The notes under the pieces were generated by a model. That model saw only the letters and a list, made by a program, of their open reading frames with translations, had not been told where the DNA came from and searched no databases. A program made the position numbers and the translations under genes. A stretch of 64,000 nt of DNA from the NCBI GenBank assembly GCA_019828595.1, contig JAHQRK010000005.1, positions 2,976,001 to 3,040,000 on the forward strand. Direction: 5' to 3'. How positions within the stretch are numbered: the stretch's first letter is position 1; every line of letters begins with the position of its first letter. This document shows positions 53,349 to 63,438 of this stretch, in pieces. The DNA is from Aphanomyces cochlioides. Taxonomy: Eukaryota; Oomycota; Saprolegniomycetes; Saprolegniales; Verrucalvaceae.

Positions 53349-54445
53349 TTAAATGATTTCATCAAGAAGCAGCATAAAAAATATAACCTCATGAAGCATG
53401 GATGAATCGCCAGGATCTGGTACGTCCAATCCACAATGTCTCATTATCATTGACATAATATCCTTGTCGACGGACGCCAAGGCCTCCATGTGCGCCTTCC
53501 AAAAATTCGTCTTTGCTAATTGGGCATTTCTCTTTAATGAGGCCTTGTACGAGTGAAAGCAATACTCAATCGGCATCAAATCAGGTGAAAATGGTGCAGT
53601 GTACAAGACAACTGCGCCAGCATTTCGAATCAATGATTCAAATTCGGGGTCATGATGTATCGTGGCATTATCAATCACCACAACACTGCGTGGCTCGCCA
53701 AGAGCAAAGTTTCCAAGGACAGGAAGGAGATAATGCTTGGTCCAAAAAATAAAGCCATCACAGTCAACAGTACCATGGGCAATATCGTCGTCGTCTGCAT
53801 TACATTTACGCTCAACAATTTGACATGCTTCAGGGATAAATTCAAAGCGTCTGCAGCTGCAATAACAGTGTATCGTCTTTCACCACTCGGATCAAAAAGC
53901 TCGCTGACACAATTCCTTGTTCCACAGACACCCCAAGCCCGTCGTCTGCGAGCATCATTTCTCCCCTTGTGCGTCTCATCCATAAAGACGAGAGTTTTTG
54001 TATCATATCGTCGAATTGCGTCAATGAACATTGATCGGGACAATTCATCTTGTTGGCAAGCTCGGGTTTGGAGGACTTGAAGTGTAAAGCCCAAGCTGAT
54101 TAATGCACGATGGATCGAAGCGTTTGAGTAACAACGTCCCGTTCGCAGAAAGAGTAACTCTTGCATTTCATCCAAGTACAAATGTGGTTGTTGTTGGGCA
54201 ATATGTTGCAGTTGTTTAAGATCATCATGGGAAAGACGCCTCTTCCTCTGAACACGATGTCGTCTTGTCACGTATGGCATCTCACCGAAGGCTCTCAAAT
54301 GTGCCAGCCAACGATAAACGGTGCTGCAGTGCAGAGTCTTTGGCATGAATCTCACAATTTGAGCTGGGGTCTTCCCTTCTGTGTCGAGGTCCATGACGAG
54401 CTGCTGAAGTCGTCGCTCATTCCACAATCCACTTGGACGGGACAT
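53349..54445 (-). pseudogene. DD34E transposase of TE2, one frameshift
   Basis: The frame from ATG 54445 encodes an N-terminal pair of HTH-like regions (GLWNERRLQQLVMDLDTEGKT, LHCSTVYRWLAHL). Then comes the first catalytic Asp in LVFMDETHKGR. One indel near 53840 shifts the frame. After it VERKCNADDDD and PVLGNFALGEP lead to VIDNATIHHD (second Asp) and PFSPDLMPIEYCF (Glu). The two are 34 residues apart, the Tc1 spacing. The end reaches a stop at 53349. This family is distinct from that of TE1 (PDLMPIE against PFFNPIE). Apart from the single indel the protein seems complete. Confidence 0.82.
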
Positions 54446-54772
54446 CCTGATGATATCCTAATTTATGGTGCAGATATCCATTCAATCATCCGGATAAAAT
54501 ATATTTTTAAAATGACAAAAGTAGTTTTTTCTTTTTCGCACAAATCGTGAAAAATGCAATAGATAAAGAAAATGCTTGGTTCAAGTTGTTTGAGGTGCTT
54601 GTAGTGACGATTTGAAATCACAGCCTTAGAAAGTAGTTGGTAAAGAATATCAATTTTAATCCAATCATATGTAATAAATGTACCCACTGAATTTTCATTG
54701 GATAATTCTTATTGTCATTTTACTTCAAACAATCGAAGTACCACTAGTGCCATAATTCCGTCGTTCCCTGTA

Positions 54773-55029
54773 ACTGTGGTGCGTGAACACCCACGGCACG
54801 AACCCATGCCTTCCGCCAAAATTTGCATTCCATGATGCCCCTCTTGCTTCCACACAAGCTACAAGTCCTGGCAACTTCCAAGCAAGCTTCTCTTGCCACA
54901 AGTACTGACTCCAAGTCAAGTTTTCTTCCGTCGGCATGGACTGGCGCGCGGTCTGTTCTGTCATCAGGAGGAACAACGTCAACAAGTCATTTCCACGTGG
55001 GGTCGTAAAGTTGTCGTTGCGTTCAATCA
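54773..55029 (-). pseudogene. Left-over coding-like sequence between TE2 and the MULE-type MITE
   Basis: On the minus strand all three frames are nearly open and one reads MTEQTARQSMPTEENLTWSQ and PGLVACVEARGASWN. Excising the MITE joins it to 55680-55930; excising TE2 joins it to sequence before 51429. I infer a host or older mobile gene split twice. The true frame cannot be fixed by eye. Confidence 0.25.
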
Positions 55030-55669
55030 GAGAAATTCCCTCATTAAAAAAGTACCACTGTTGTTCGGACCCATTGAAGCTGTTGCAATGAGGGAAAGAC
55101 CTTATCCGGCAGAAAGCCCTCTAAATTGCCAAAATACGTTATCCGGATAACAGATGTAGGAAATTTCTTCCTCATACAGTCAAGGACCAACACGTCAGTG
55201 AAGCATGCTTAGACCTTGCCGTTTGGACAGCCAAAAGAAAGGTGAGCTTTTGTATTGGATTTGGTGTACTAACGTGTGACGATAGGAAAGTCAGCTTGCC
55301 AGTTGAAGCGCAAACGATATGGATGCTGGGCATGGCCATTCAACGTGAAGCCATACTGGCCGTGCACCGTGCATTAAATATTAGTGGTCGCGCCAATCGT
55401 GGTCGAAAGCTAAGTCGTAGACGGTATATTTTTTAATTGGGGCGACTGTGTATTGCTTCAAAAAGGTCACCAAGTGATGTTGAAAGCGCATTTCTGTGTG
55501 ATCCGGATAATTATCCGGCTAAATTTCCTACATCTGTTATCCGGATAATTACCCGGATAACGTATTTTGGCAATTTAGAGGGCTTTCTGCCGGATAAGGT
55601 CTTTCCCTCATTGCAACAGCTTCAATGGGTCCGAACAACAGTGGTACTGTTTTAATGAGGGAATTTCTC
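55030..55669. mobile_element. 640-bp Mutator-type MITE with long terminal inverted repeats
   Basis: The termini are exact inverted copies (GAGAAATTCCCTCATTAAAA), and near-identity runs inward for about 150 bp on each side, including CCTTATCCGGCAG and TTATCCGGATAAC. A 10-bp direct duplication, CGTTCAATCA, flanks the element (55020-55029 and 55670-55679). Long repeats plus a 9-11 bp duplication are the signature of Mutator-like elements. The right arm has one extra ATTACCCGGAT unit. The interior ORF (55242-55436) has no known domain, so it is non-autonomous. Confidence 0.85.
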
Positions 55670-56229
55670 CGTTCAATCATCCACGTACCGTAGCCAGGCA
55701 GTAATGTAGCGGCTTTGCAATGGCATGGCGATCGCCGTCGGTCGTTCCGCAGATGAGTCGGCCGCCTCCTCCCAGTTGCTCTCGGACGGATCTCTTTTTC
55801 GTGTCTTGTGGTCAGCTCCTCCGCTCTCATGCAAGTCTCGCCGAGAGATTCGTCGTACGCAAAGAGTTGGCATGGATTTTGGGAAAGTTTATGTACGTCA
55901 GCGGGACGTTGATGGCCAAAGGTGAGCAATGAAATTTTCGACAGGCGGCCGTGATGTCCATGTGTGTGTCAAGCCTGTCCACTTTGCTTGGCTCCTCGTT
56001 CCGGAGAGCATGCCGTGGAGTCGTACAGGAGAAACGACAAGCCAACGATGGGAATGACATGTGTCATGAGCTCTCCATTACTTCGCTTGGAAACGAGGGT
56101 GGGTCCAAGAAACGAGCGTGTCTTCCATCCTCTGGTCCCGTCGTACTCTCAAGGCCGACACAACTCTTCAAGAACAACGAAATCCAACTGCCCAAGCAAC
56201 AGATTCGAATTCTCGTGAGTGGAGAGGAG
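55670..56229. other. Gap before GH20-B
   Basis: Contains the right-hand MITE duplication and minus-strand coding-like sequence (NWEEAADSSAERP) that may belong to the broken gene on the other side of the MITE. The last ~200 bp are the upstream region of GH20-B. A plus frame from 55951 joins the GH20-B first exon in frame, so an earlier start is possible. Confidence 0.35.
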
Positions 56230-58267
56230 ATGAAGGAAGCGCACACTAGCGACTCGGACTTCAAGACATACAACGATAACAGAGCGCCTTCCCCGATGCC
56301 GTCGCATTCAAAAGAACAACAAGGACAGGTGGATATATCGCAGGTGCTTCAGTGACTCATTGATGTCCTCGTAGTGGCGACGCAATGGCTTTGTCGTCGG
56401 TGGTTTCATCCTTCTAGTCACCGCCGCAGCGATCACTATGTCCGTCTTGTACGCCACCAAGAAGACAGACAGCATCACGACGGCAAGTTCCCTTCAAGCC
56501 GGTACCGTTGTGATGCGGACTCCTGTTTTCAAGTACAAGTGCGACGCCGTAACTCAGCAGTGCGTCTACCAGAACCTGACCGTAGCAGAGCGTCAATCCT
56601 TCACTCCAGTCATGGCCGACGGCGACATGAGTCTTCGAGTGTGTGAAATGACGTGCGGCAATGGCAGCCTTGTGCCCTTGCCCCAGACGATCAGCTCGCT
56701 CAAGCCCGGCAACACCGTCGCTGTCAACTTGGCATCCTTCACTCACAGCATCTCTGGAACTGACAGCGCGTCGTCGGCTCTTGCACAGGAGATGCAGTCC
56801 TACTTCAATGAACTCTTGCAGTTCAAGAAGAAGCTCGCCGTCGGTGGCGTGGCCGATGCAGGATCCGGTGTCTCTGTGGTCGGCAGTGTCCAGAGCTCTA
56901 GCACCTACCTTGGCCTGGACACGGACGAATCGTACAAGCTCACCATCTCTGGTACGACCGTCACGATCACTGCCGCGACGATCTTTGGGTACCGCCACGG
57001 ACTTGCGAGCTTGTTGCAGCTCGTCGACTGGTGCGATATCACGAGGAGCTATCGCATGGTGGCGTCGATTTCAATCCAAGACAAGCCAGCCTTCAAGCAC
57101 CGCGGGATCGTCATCGACACGTCGCGCAACTTTCACTCGCTCGAGACGCTCAAGCGACTCGTGAGGACCATGGGCTTGCACAAACTCAACAAGCTCCACT
57201 GGCATCTCACTGACACGTCGTCGTTCCCGATCGAGATCAAGTTTGAGCCCAACTTCAATCTCTACGGCAACTACCAGAGCGACATGGCGTACTCGCAAGC
57301 AAACGTCAAGGAGTTGGTCGCGTATGCCAAAGCCCACGGCATCCAAGTCACGCCAGAGATCGACGCACCCGCCCATGCTGGTGCAGGGTGGCAATGGGGT
57401 CTTGACTTTGGCGTTGGAGAGCTCACGCTGTGCTGGGCCAACAGTCCGACGGTGTACCATCAGTGCTGGGAAGCGCCATGCGGCCAACTCAACCCGATGA
57501 ACGAGAAGGTGTACGACCTCCTCGACAAGATCTGGGGCGAAATGACCGACTTGTTCGAGTCCGAAGTGTATCATCTTGGTGGCGACGAAGTCTTTACGCA
57601 GTGCTGGAAGAACTCTACTGTCGTCTCGGACCATGTCTCCAACAAGACGGGCGACGACGAGTACTTTGAGATCTGGGCCAAGCTCCAAGAGCGCGTCCAG
57701 AATAACTTGTGGAAGCGAGCGCCCAAGAAGAAGATTCAACTGTGGACAAGTGACTTGACGACCGACAAGTTCTTCAAGTACCTCCCAAAAGACAAAGTCA
57801 TCGTACAAACGTGGGGTCCGACCGTCAACAACGAGCCGCGCATGATCACCGACGCGGGTTACCAGTGCGTCGTGTCGTTCCAGGACTTTCACTACCTCGA
57901 CTGCGGCTTCAACGGCATCGACCGCAAGGACAACGGATGGTGTGCGCCGTACAAGACGTGGCAAATGATCTACGAGCAGCCCCTCGACTTCAACGTGACG
58001 GCCAACAACACTGGACTCGTCCTCGGGTCGGAGCTCGTCATGTGGACGGAAGTGTCGGGGGAAGCTGCACTCGACACACGCGTGTGGCCACGGGCGTCCG
58101 CATTTGCCGAGCGAGCATGGACCAACCCGTCGACTCGGTGGGATAAAGCCATGCCTCGCTTGACGATCCAAGCGTATCGTATCATTGAGACTGGCGTCGC
58201 CGCCGATCTCCTCCAACCGCATTGGTGTCGTCAGCACCCCGGGGAGTGTCCTCTAATTGTGTGGTAA
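56230..58267 (+). CDS. GH20 beta-hexosaminidase B, type II membrane-anchored
   Basis: Two exons: MKEAHTSDSDFKTYNDNR ending KEQQGQ (56230-56328), a 46-nt intron, then WRRNGFVVGGFILLVTAAAI as signal anchor and the enzyme. GH20 motifs are HRGIVIDTSRNFHSL, LHWHLTDTSSFPIEI, PEIDAPAHAGAGWQWG, HLGGDEVFTQCW, VQTWGP and WTEVSG. It closely resembles GH20-A over the full length and shares its intron position. About 650 residues. It should act on terminal N-acetylhexosamines at the cell surface or in the secretory system. An in-frame open stretch extends upstream to 55951, so the start could be earlier. Confidence 0.9.
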
Positions 58268-58350
58268 TTAAGACAAGTTGATAATGCTAATCTAGGAAGA
58301 TACGTTCATGGGATGTTGATCGTCCTCGCTCTGAAGGAACACCGGGAGGT

Positions 58351-59688
58351 TCATGCACGCAGCTCGACAGAGTGTCGCGCCGCCAACTCTTGAAGTTCCT
58401 TCAGTTCTGTCTTGTCGATGCCGCAGTTGAAGCATTGAAGCCATTTCATGCGCACAGGACGATAGGGATGCGTCGCTGCTTCAATGAGAGCGCGCACGCC
58501 ATCAAAACGAATGTTGTTGTCGCTCACGTCAACTGCGTCAATGGTTTCGTTGGCTTGGATGGCCGATGCGATCACTTGGGCTGCGTCAACAGACAAGTCA
58601 ACGTTCCTGGCGATGAGTGTTCTCAAGGGACTGAGGCGTAGATGCGGTGTCAGGAGTTGCCATGAGTAGAAGTAACACGTTGAGATATCCAAGACCTCGA
58701 TGGATGTGAGCCTCAGCAGGCGAAAGAGCTCCGTCAAGGCTGGCAAAGTGTTGGCATAGAGACGTTCGACAGCGAGGTGGACAACTGGAGAGCCGACCAG
58801 ACGACCTGCCAATGCTTCGACTTGTTGTGCACTCAAACTGCATGCTCGAAGCGTCAACGAGCGCATGGACAATGTGAAGTGGGAGAAGTCGACGTCTGTG
58901 AGGGAAACTTCGTCGCAAACGAGCGTATCAAGCGTAGGGCAGGTGAAAATGCTCCTGTACAGCTCTTGTTTCAAAGCGCGATCATCCACATGCCATCTTG
59001 ACACCTTGAGCACCTGCACTCGGTGGGTCTCGAGCCACTGCATGACATTCGACGCCATGGACGACGAGATCTCAATGCGATCCTCCCGTCGGTTGATCGC
59101 TTCATCATACTCAAGCTCCAACTGCACAAGGTACTCGCTCTGGACTGCAATCGACAAAAGTGACGCCATGACAACATGGAGCTTCAAAGCGGTCAAGTCA
59201 GTTAGTCGAGGAAGCATATCACTCAGATTGTCCTGGTTGGCGGCTCTTGAAGGCTTGGACATGTCGAGCTGGGTAATCCGACGACGACCGATCCATTCGT
59301 GCCATAAAGCCAAGGACTTTGTGTCGTGCAAGGACAAGTGCCACTGAGCATGGGGATTGAACTCGCTGGACTTGAGCTATCGAAGAGGAGACACGTGGTC
59401 GACACGCACGACCGAGTAATACTTGGCAAAGCGTCGAAAGCTCCTGCGGGAGGTCACTTGCACTGCGTCGTCTTCAAGCATCAAGGTAAGTGCAGGCCAG
59501 ATCTCCGAGTGTTTCTTGATGAGACCGAGCTGCCACAGATGTTCCAACGGACCAAGGACGTTGAGTGGACGCAGCGCATCCAGGAATGCAAACACATCCG
59601 AGGGATCTTCAATGAAGAAAGCCGTCCTCAGCACGACTTCTGCCGGGATCGCTGGGCCATTCCACTTGATCTTGAAGCGTGGCATCAT
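58351..59688 (-). CDS. LRR protein of an oomycete-specific family, in-frame TAG
   Basis: From MMPRFKIKWNGPAIPAEVVL (59688) a frame runs to 58351, broken once by TAG (59377-59379). The N-terminal ~85 residues (AFFIEDPSDVFAFLDALRP, LGPLEHLWQLG) are typical of a large oomycete family that looks F-box-like and is followed by leucine-rich repeats. The rest has irregular LRRs (RLTDLTALKLHV, PTLDTLVCDEVSL, LRTLIARNVDLSV, IDAVDVSDNNI). The TAG follows CGA and precedes CTC AAG. In the family consensus as I remember it a Trp sits there, so TGG to TAG is likely. Function probably protein-protein interaction. It may be a recent pseudogene allele. Confidence 0.65.
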
Positions 59689-60311
59689 CCAAAATGAGCA
59701 AATGGGACGAAGGTTGTGCAACATTCCCAACAACATGCGAACGACATGTCCAATTTCGTACGAGCAGCGAGTTGGCGGCAAGTCGATGTGGCACCTGAAC
59801 ATCCAAGTCACAAGCGACTGCTTGCAGAGGTTCTTTCGTCATTTGGGCATTGAAATGGTATACAACGAGAGCGCTGCTGTCTTTGTCCAGGCAGCCATGT
59901 CCATGCTGGCCATGTCAGTCAAGGCGTGATCTGAACGAGCGCCGGGCTCGAAGGCTTATGCTTGCGGCTAACTTTCCTAGTAGCACTACCGCGCCATCAC
60001 GGTGTTGAAGCAACGTCGAGGCAAGACTTTATCAGCGCAACTGTGTTGTTACAACCGAGGAAGCTCGCTTAGTTCCTTCTTCAAGCGTATGGCATCAAGT
60101 TGGCAGGATCTCATCGAAATCGATGCATTTCCATGTCCTTGATATCTTGTAGTCGCTAAAATCGGGAGCCTGTGGGCAGTACAGTGCGCGAGGGACGAGT
60201 GCGTGGACGGCATGTGGAGTGCGATCGTCAAGTCGGCATTCGAGAAACATTCCATATCCGGATATCCGGATATACTTTGAAGTCCAATTGTGTGATTGCA
60301 ACAAGAGCAGC
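59689..60311. other. Gap, possible small gene on plus strand
   Basis: A frame from ATG 59745 (MSNFVRAASWRQVDVAPEHP) could splice to AAMSMLAMSVKA, stop at 59927-59929, about 40 residues, but there is no domain to support it. Near 60250 lies CCGGATATCCGGATAT, related to the ATCCGGAT motif seen elsewhere. Confidence 0.25.
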
Positions 60312-61304
60312 ATGGTGCGGCCCATCAAGAGCACTCGCGGAGCGGCGAGCGTCGCTGAAAAGCTGGAAGAACGCTTGAAACAAGGCGATTACTATGGAGC
60401 GCTTCAAATGTACAAGACTCTGTACAGCCGATATGCTGCCGCTGGCGATCATTTGCGAGCAATTGACCTCGCCCACAATGCAGCCGTCCAACTTGCGAAA
60501 CATCAACAATGGACTGCGGCTCGCGAAATGGGATGCCTGATGCTCGACCTGTACGCTAGCAATGCATTTGCAGTGGATGAGACAAACAAGGCCCGTATCA
60601 AAGATATCTCAAACGCGTTTCAAAATGCCTGCCCAAAGGAGGAGTCGGAAGTGCTCAAGCAAGCTGTCAAGTGGAGCAAGACGCACGGTACGCGTGAACG
60701 CGGTGACCCTGAACTACAATTGTGGCTTTCTCGCGTGTACACTGTCGAAAAGGACTTTACGAACGCCAACAATCACTTTTTGCACGCAGAAAGCCCATCT
60801 GATTTCACAGCCATGCTTTTGCAACATGCAAACGAAGGATATCCAAGCGAAGCGGATCTGTACGTCGCTCGGGCTGTCCTCCAGTATGTCGTACTTTGCT
60901 GCAGTCTTTTAATGACGACTTTAGGCTTGCTGCTCTCGAGAACCTCCGCGATGCCAATGTCGTCTTGACCGAGTTCTTGGCGAAGAAGCCATTGGATACA
61001 CCATTGATCAACTTTGTCAAGTTTCTCTTGCGCACTCTCGAGGTAAGCATCCCTTGACATCGCAAGAACAGCTCTCAAAACGATAGAAGCGAGATGCCTT
61101 GCCACTCTTCCAGCTCTTGCAAGAACGTTATGCTTATGCGTTGTCTCGCGATCCTTCCTTCCGAACGGTATGACTAGATTGAGCTTGCGTTTAGCTAACC
61201 CCTGGGTGTAGTTCTTGCAGATCATCGGACAAAAGTACTACGGCGTCCAACCTCCTCAGTCGGCGTTGAGTTCTCTCATGAGTTTGTTTGGCGGCGGCAT
61301 GTAG
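60312..61304 (+). CDS. GET4: GET4, tail-anchored protein insertion factor
   Basis: Four exons (introns of about 42-45 nt) encode about 285 residues. All-helical TPR-like repeats run from the start: SVAEKLEERLKQGDYYGALQ, MYKTLYSRYAAAGDHLRAID, GDPELQLWLSRVYTVEKDF, NNHFLHAESPSDF and EADLYVARAVLQ. Then LDTPLINFVKFLLRTLE, PLFQLLQERYAYALSRDPSF and FLQIIGQKYYGVQPPQ, the latter characteristic of Get4. It ends LMSLFGGGM. Get4 bridges Get5/Ubl4A and the Get3 ATPase in cytosolic delivery of tail-anchored proteins to the ER. Confidence 0.92.
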
Positions 61305-61343
61305 AAGGGAAATCATGTCAAATGAAAAGACTTTGTGTACAAA

Positions 61344-61581
61344 TCAATCTGTCATTGAAGGCTGCGCTTGGTTCTTCATCCGCGCTTGTTTCTCGATCTC
61401 TTCGATTTGAACCAGCGTGAGCGACTTGATGGGCATTAACTTTGGCTTGCACAGCACCTCGCTCAAGTTACCACGCTCTGAGTAGACCAGTCCTGCTTTA
61501 GGAAGCACTTCTTGCAGCATTTCGCGTTGTTTCTAGCAGCACATGAGGCTTATGTTGATAGACAGGAGGCTTTACGTTCAT
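61344..61581 (-). CDS. BBIP1: BBSome-interacting protein 1 (BBIP1/BBIP10)
   Basis: Two exons: ATG AAC, a 43-nt intron (61533-61575), then KQREMLQEVLPKAGLVYSER and a second segment, LSEVLCKPKLMPIKSLTLVQ, continuing IEEIEKQARMKN, 64 residues in all. EVLPK, the VLCKPK core and the PxKSLTL motif are those of BBIP1, the smallest BBSome subunit, needed for ciliary membrane trafficking. The two-residue first exon is a guess; a longer upstream exon in the same frame (HEYSRNDAKDTMN) is possible. The gene is easily missed because of its size. Confidence 0.75.
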
Positions 61582-62256
61582 CGTATCTTTGGCGTCGTTT
61601 CGTGAATACTCGTGTTCGTTACTTTGAATGTGAGGAAGATATCGCGGGCATGGTAAGAACACGACCACGCGTGTATGTTTTAGAGAATGAGCATGTGAAC
61701 ACATCGACGGCACGTTAGATCATGGGAAACATCTAATATGTGCTTTTGAGAGTTCGCGTTACTTTTAGCACAATTGATAGAGATGTAGAACCTCAAGCAT
61801 GTCGTTCCCATCGCAGTATATCGTGCTAAGCAAAGAGTCACAATTCGTACATGTATGAGGTTGATCTAGGAGGGAGTCGCAAGGAAAGAGCGACACCTCC
61901 ACTCTCATCAACCCCAAAGAACTCCGGAGACGTCTCAGAACGAGATATCCCATGGGAGCCCAGCTTTTCTATCCCAAGCGTGCAACAGAACTGAGGAACA
62001 CAAGAGTCTGCAAAGTTCCTGACGTGAGCCTGGAGTCGTCCACCGACGTTGGATTTGGATCTACACTGCAAATTCGAAAATGACCATTCAAACGAGTGGG
62101 AGTTGGAATTTCAAATGCAAACATCTATTTAAAATAAAATCAAATATTTTAATCCTATTTCTATTATGAATGTTTTAAAAAAGCATTTTAAATTAAAATT
62201 GAATTAGTGTTACATGGGTGCTGATTGGGCCGTTCAATGTGCCATGTTAAATCGAA
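61582..62256. other. Gap with hairpin and AT-rich block
   Basis: An imperfect inverted repeat (GGTTGAT..GTCGC with GCGAC..ATCAACC) lies around 61860-61917. 62095-62215 is A/T rich and precedes the COA1-like gene. No gene is supported. Confidence 0.35.
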
Positions 62257-63431
62257 ATGTGGCGCAGCATCCGACCGATTGTCAGTCGTCCGCTACGGAT
62301 TCAGAGTCGTCTGTTAAGCAAAGCGGCTAAAGAAGACAAGGAGACACCGAAGGTATCTATTGCGCCCAAGAAGAAGCATGAGCCGAAAGGAAAGCAAGAT
62401 GTGAAGCCGGCCCAAGCAACGGCAAACCCTGCTCCGGTTGCAGGTGGAACTACGAGCAATTCATCGAGCAAGATGGATCCCTACGTACGTGATATTGCGT
62501 TGTACATTGGTACAGCGACGACTTTCTTGCTTGGTGCAGCTGCCTACAAGAATTACCTCACGGATGACTCGCTTGTAAGCCCATATATTCATGTCGACAC
62601 GGTTTCACCCACAAACGAGTAGGAAATGGATGTCTTTGTGCAAGCCAAATACCTCGCGACACGCAATAAGACGGTGATTGACATCACGGGTCTTCCCACT
62701 GAGATTGAAAAGTCTGTCGAGAAGGTAGCGGACGATGCGACAGAAGTGCCAGGGAAAATGATTCTTGGTGGCGCTAAGTAGGAGTGGCAATGCGTCGTGG
62801 AGTGAGTCACGTCACGTAGGGGCAAAGCAACCATCGAGTACGTTGCCCATCGAGATATCAAGGATGAAACTGGAAAGCATGTCTTCATCACGCTCGATCT
62901 CATCACGGAGGACAACGAACGACAATCGTTGCTTCGGAACAACCCCAGAGTTCCAAAGACACCTGAAGAAGAAGCTGCCATCAAAGCTCAACGCCAAGAA
63001 GAATTGAAGGTCCTAGGCTCTAGTCTCGTCTTGCCGGTACGTCCATTATGCTCAAGATTGATCTGACTCGGTTTTAGGGCCTTGGTTTCTTCGCTGCTGG
63101 TTGTGTGGCTGCTTACATGGTTCTGCGCATCCTGCGCAACCGACCGTCGTACGTGATCCAGCTAGCCCTGGATCGCATCAACGCCACGCCACGAGTCGCC
63201 GATGCTCTGGGCGCGCCTGTGAAAACCAACAAGAACGTCTACGTTGGCTCGATCACCGACACGTTTGCTGCGTTTGAGTCCAAGATCACTGGCCCCAAAG
63301 GTGAAGGAACCATGAAGGTGCAGGCAATGCGACCAAAAGAAGAAAACGCCGTGTGGCAATTCAGTCATCTATCTCTCGATGTCCAAGGTCGATCGAAGCG
63401 CATCAATTTACTCGAAAAGGAAATGAAATAA
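62257..63431 (+). CDS. Mitochondrial COA1/Tim21-like protein
   Basis: Four exons. The N-terminus MWRSIRPIVSRPLRIQSRLL is an Arg-rich mitochondrial presequence. A Lys/Pro/Ala linker leads to a first TM (IALYIGTATTFLLGAAAY), then a charged middle part (NERQSLLRNNPRVPKTPEEE) and a second TM (GLGFFAAGCVAAYMVLRIL). The last ~100 residues (ALDRINATPRVADALGAPV, VGSITDTF, GPKGEGTMKVQAM, WQFSHLSLDV) fit the COA1/Tim21-type fold, found in cytochrome oxidase assembly and inner-membrane import. The fusion of two TM regions with this domain is unusual in length (about 350 residues). Exact function not certain. Confidence 0.65.
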
Positions 63432-63438
63432 AGTGTCT

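Larger units (their letters stand above)
51430..54770. mobile_element. TE2: 3.3-kb Tc1-type (DD34E) transposon with two convergent ORFs
   Basis: The inverted termini begin CAGGGAACGACGGAATTATG. The left one starts at 51430 and contains a 12-bp internal duplication; the right one ends at 54770. The repeat continues with GGCACTA.TGGTACTTCGATT, about 42 bp in all. Both ends are flanked by TA (51428-51429, 54771-54772). Inside are a plus-strand unknown ORF (51772-53328) and a minus-strand transposase (54445-53349), stops 20 bp apart. A string CCAATCATATGTAA occurs near both ends in the same orientation (51496 and 54661). The two ORFs carry only a few lesions, so this is a fairly young copy. Confidence 0.85.

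Noticed and set aside
59377..59394. 18-nt GTG..CGATAG segment as a micro-intron in the LRR gene
   Set aside because: Same reason; keeping the segment as coding fits the remembered family spacing, with the stop at a Trp position.
59689..60060. Histone H4-like gene
   Set aside because: Apparent similarity of a few residues (ITVLKQRRGKTLS) could not be extended to a continuous histone fold.
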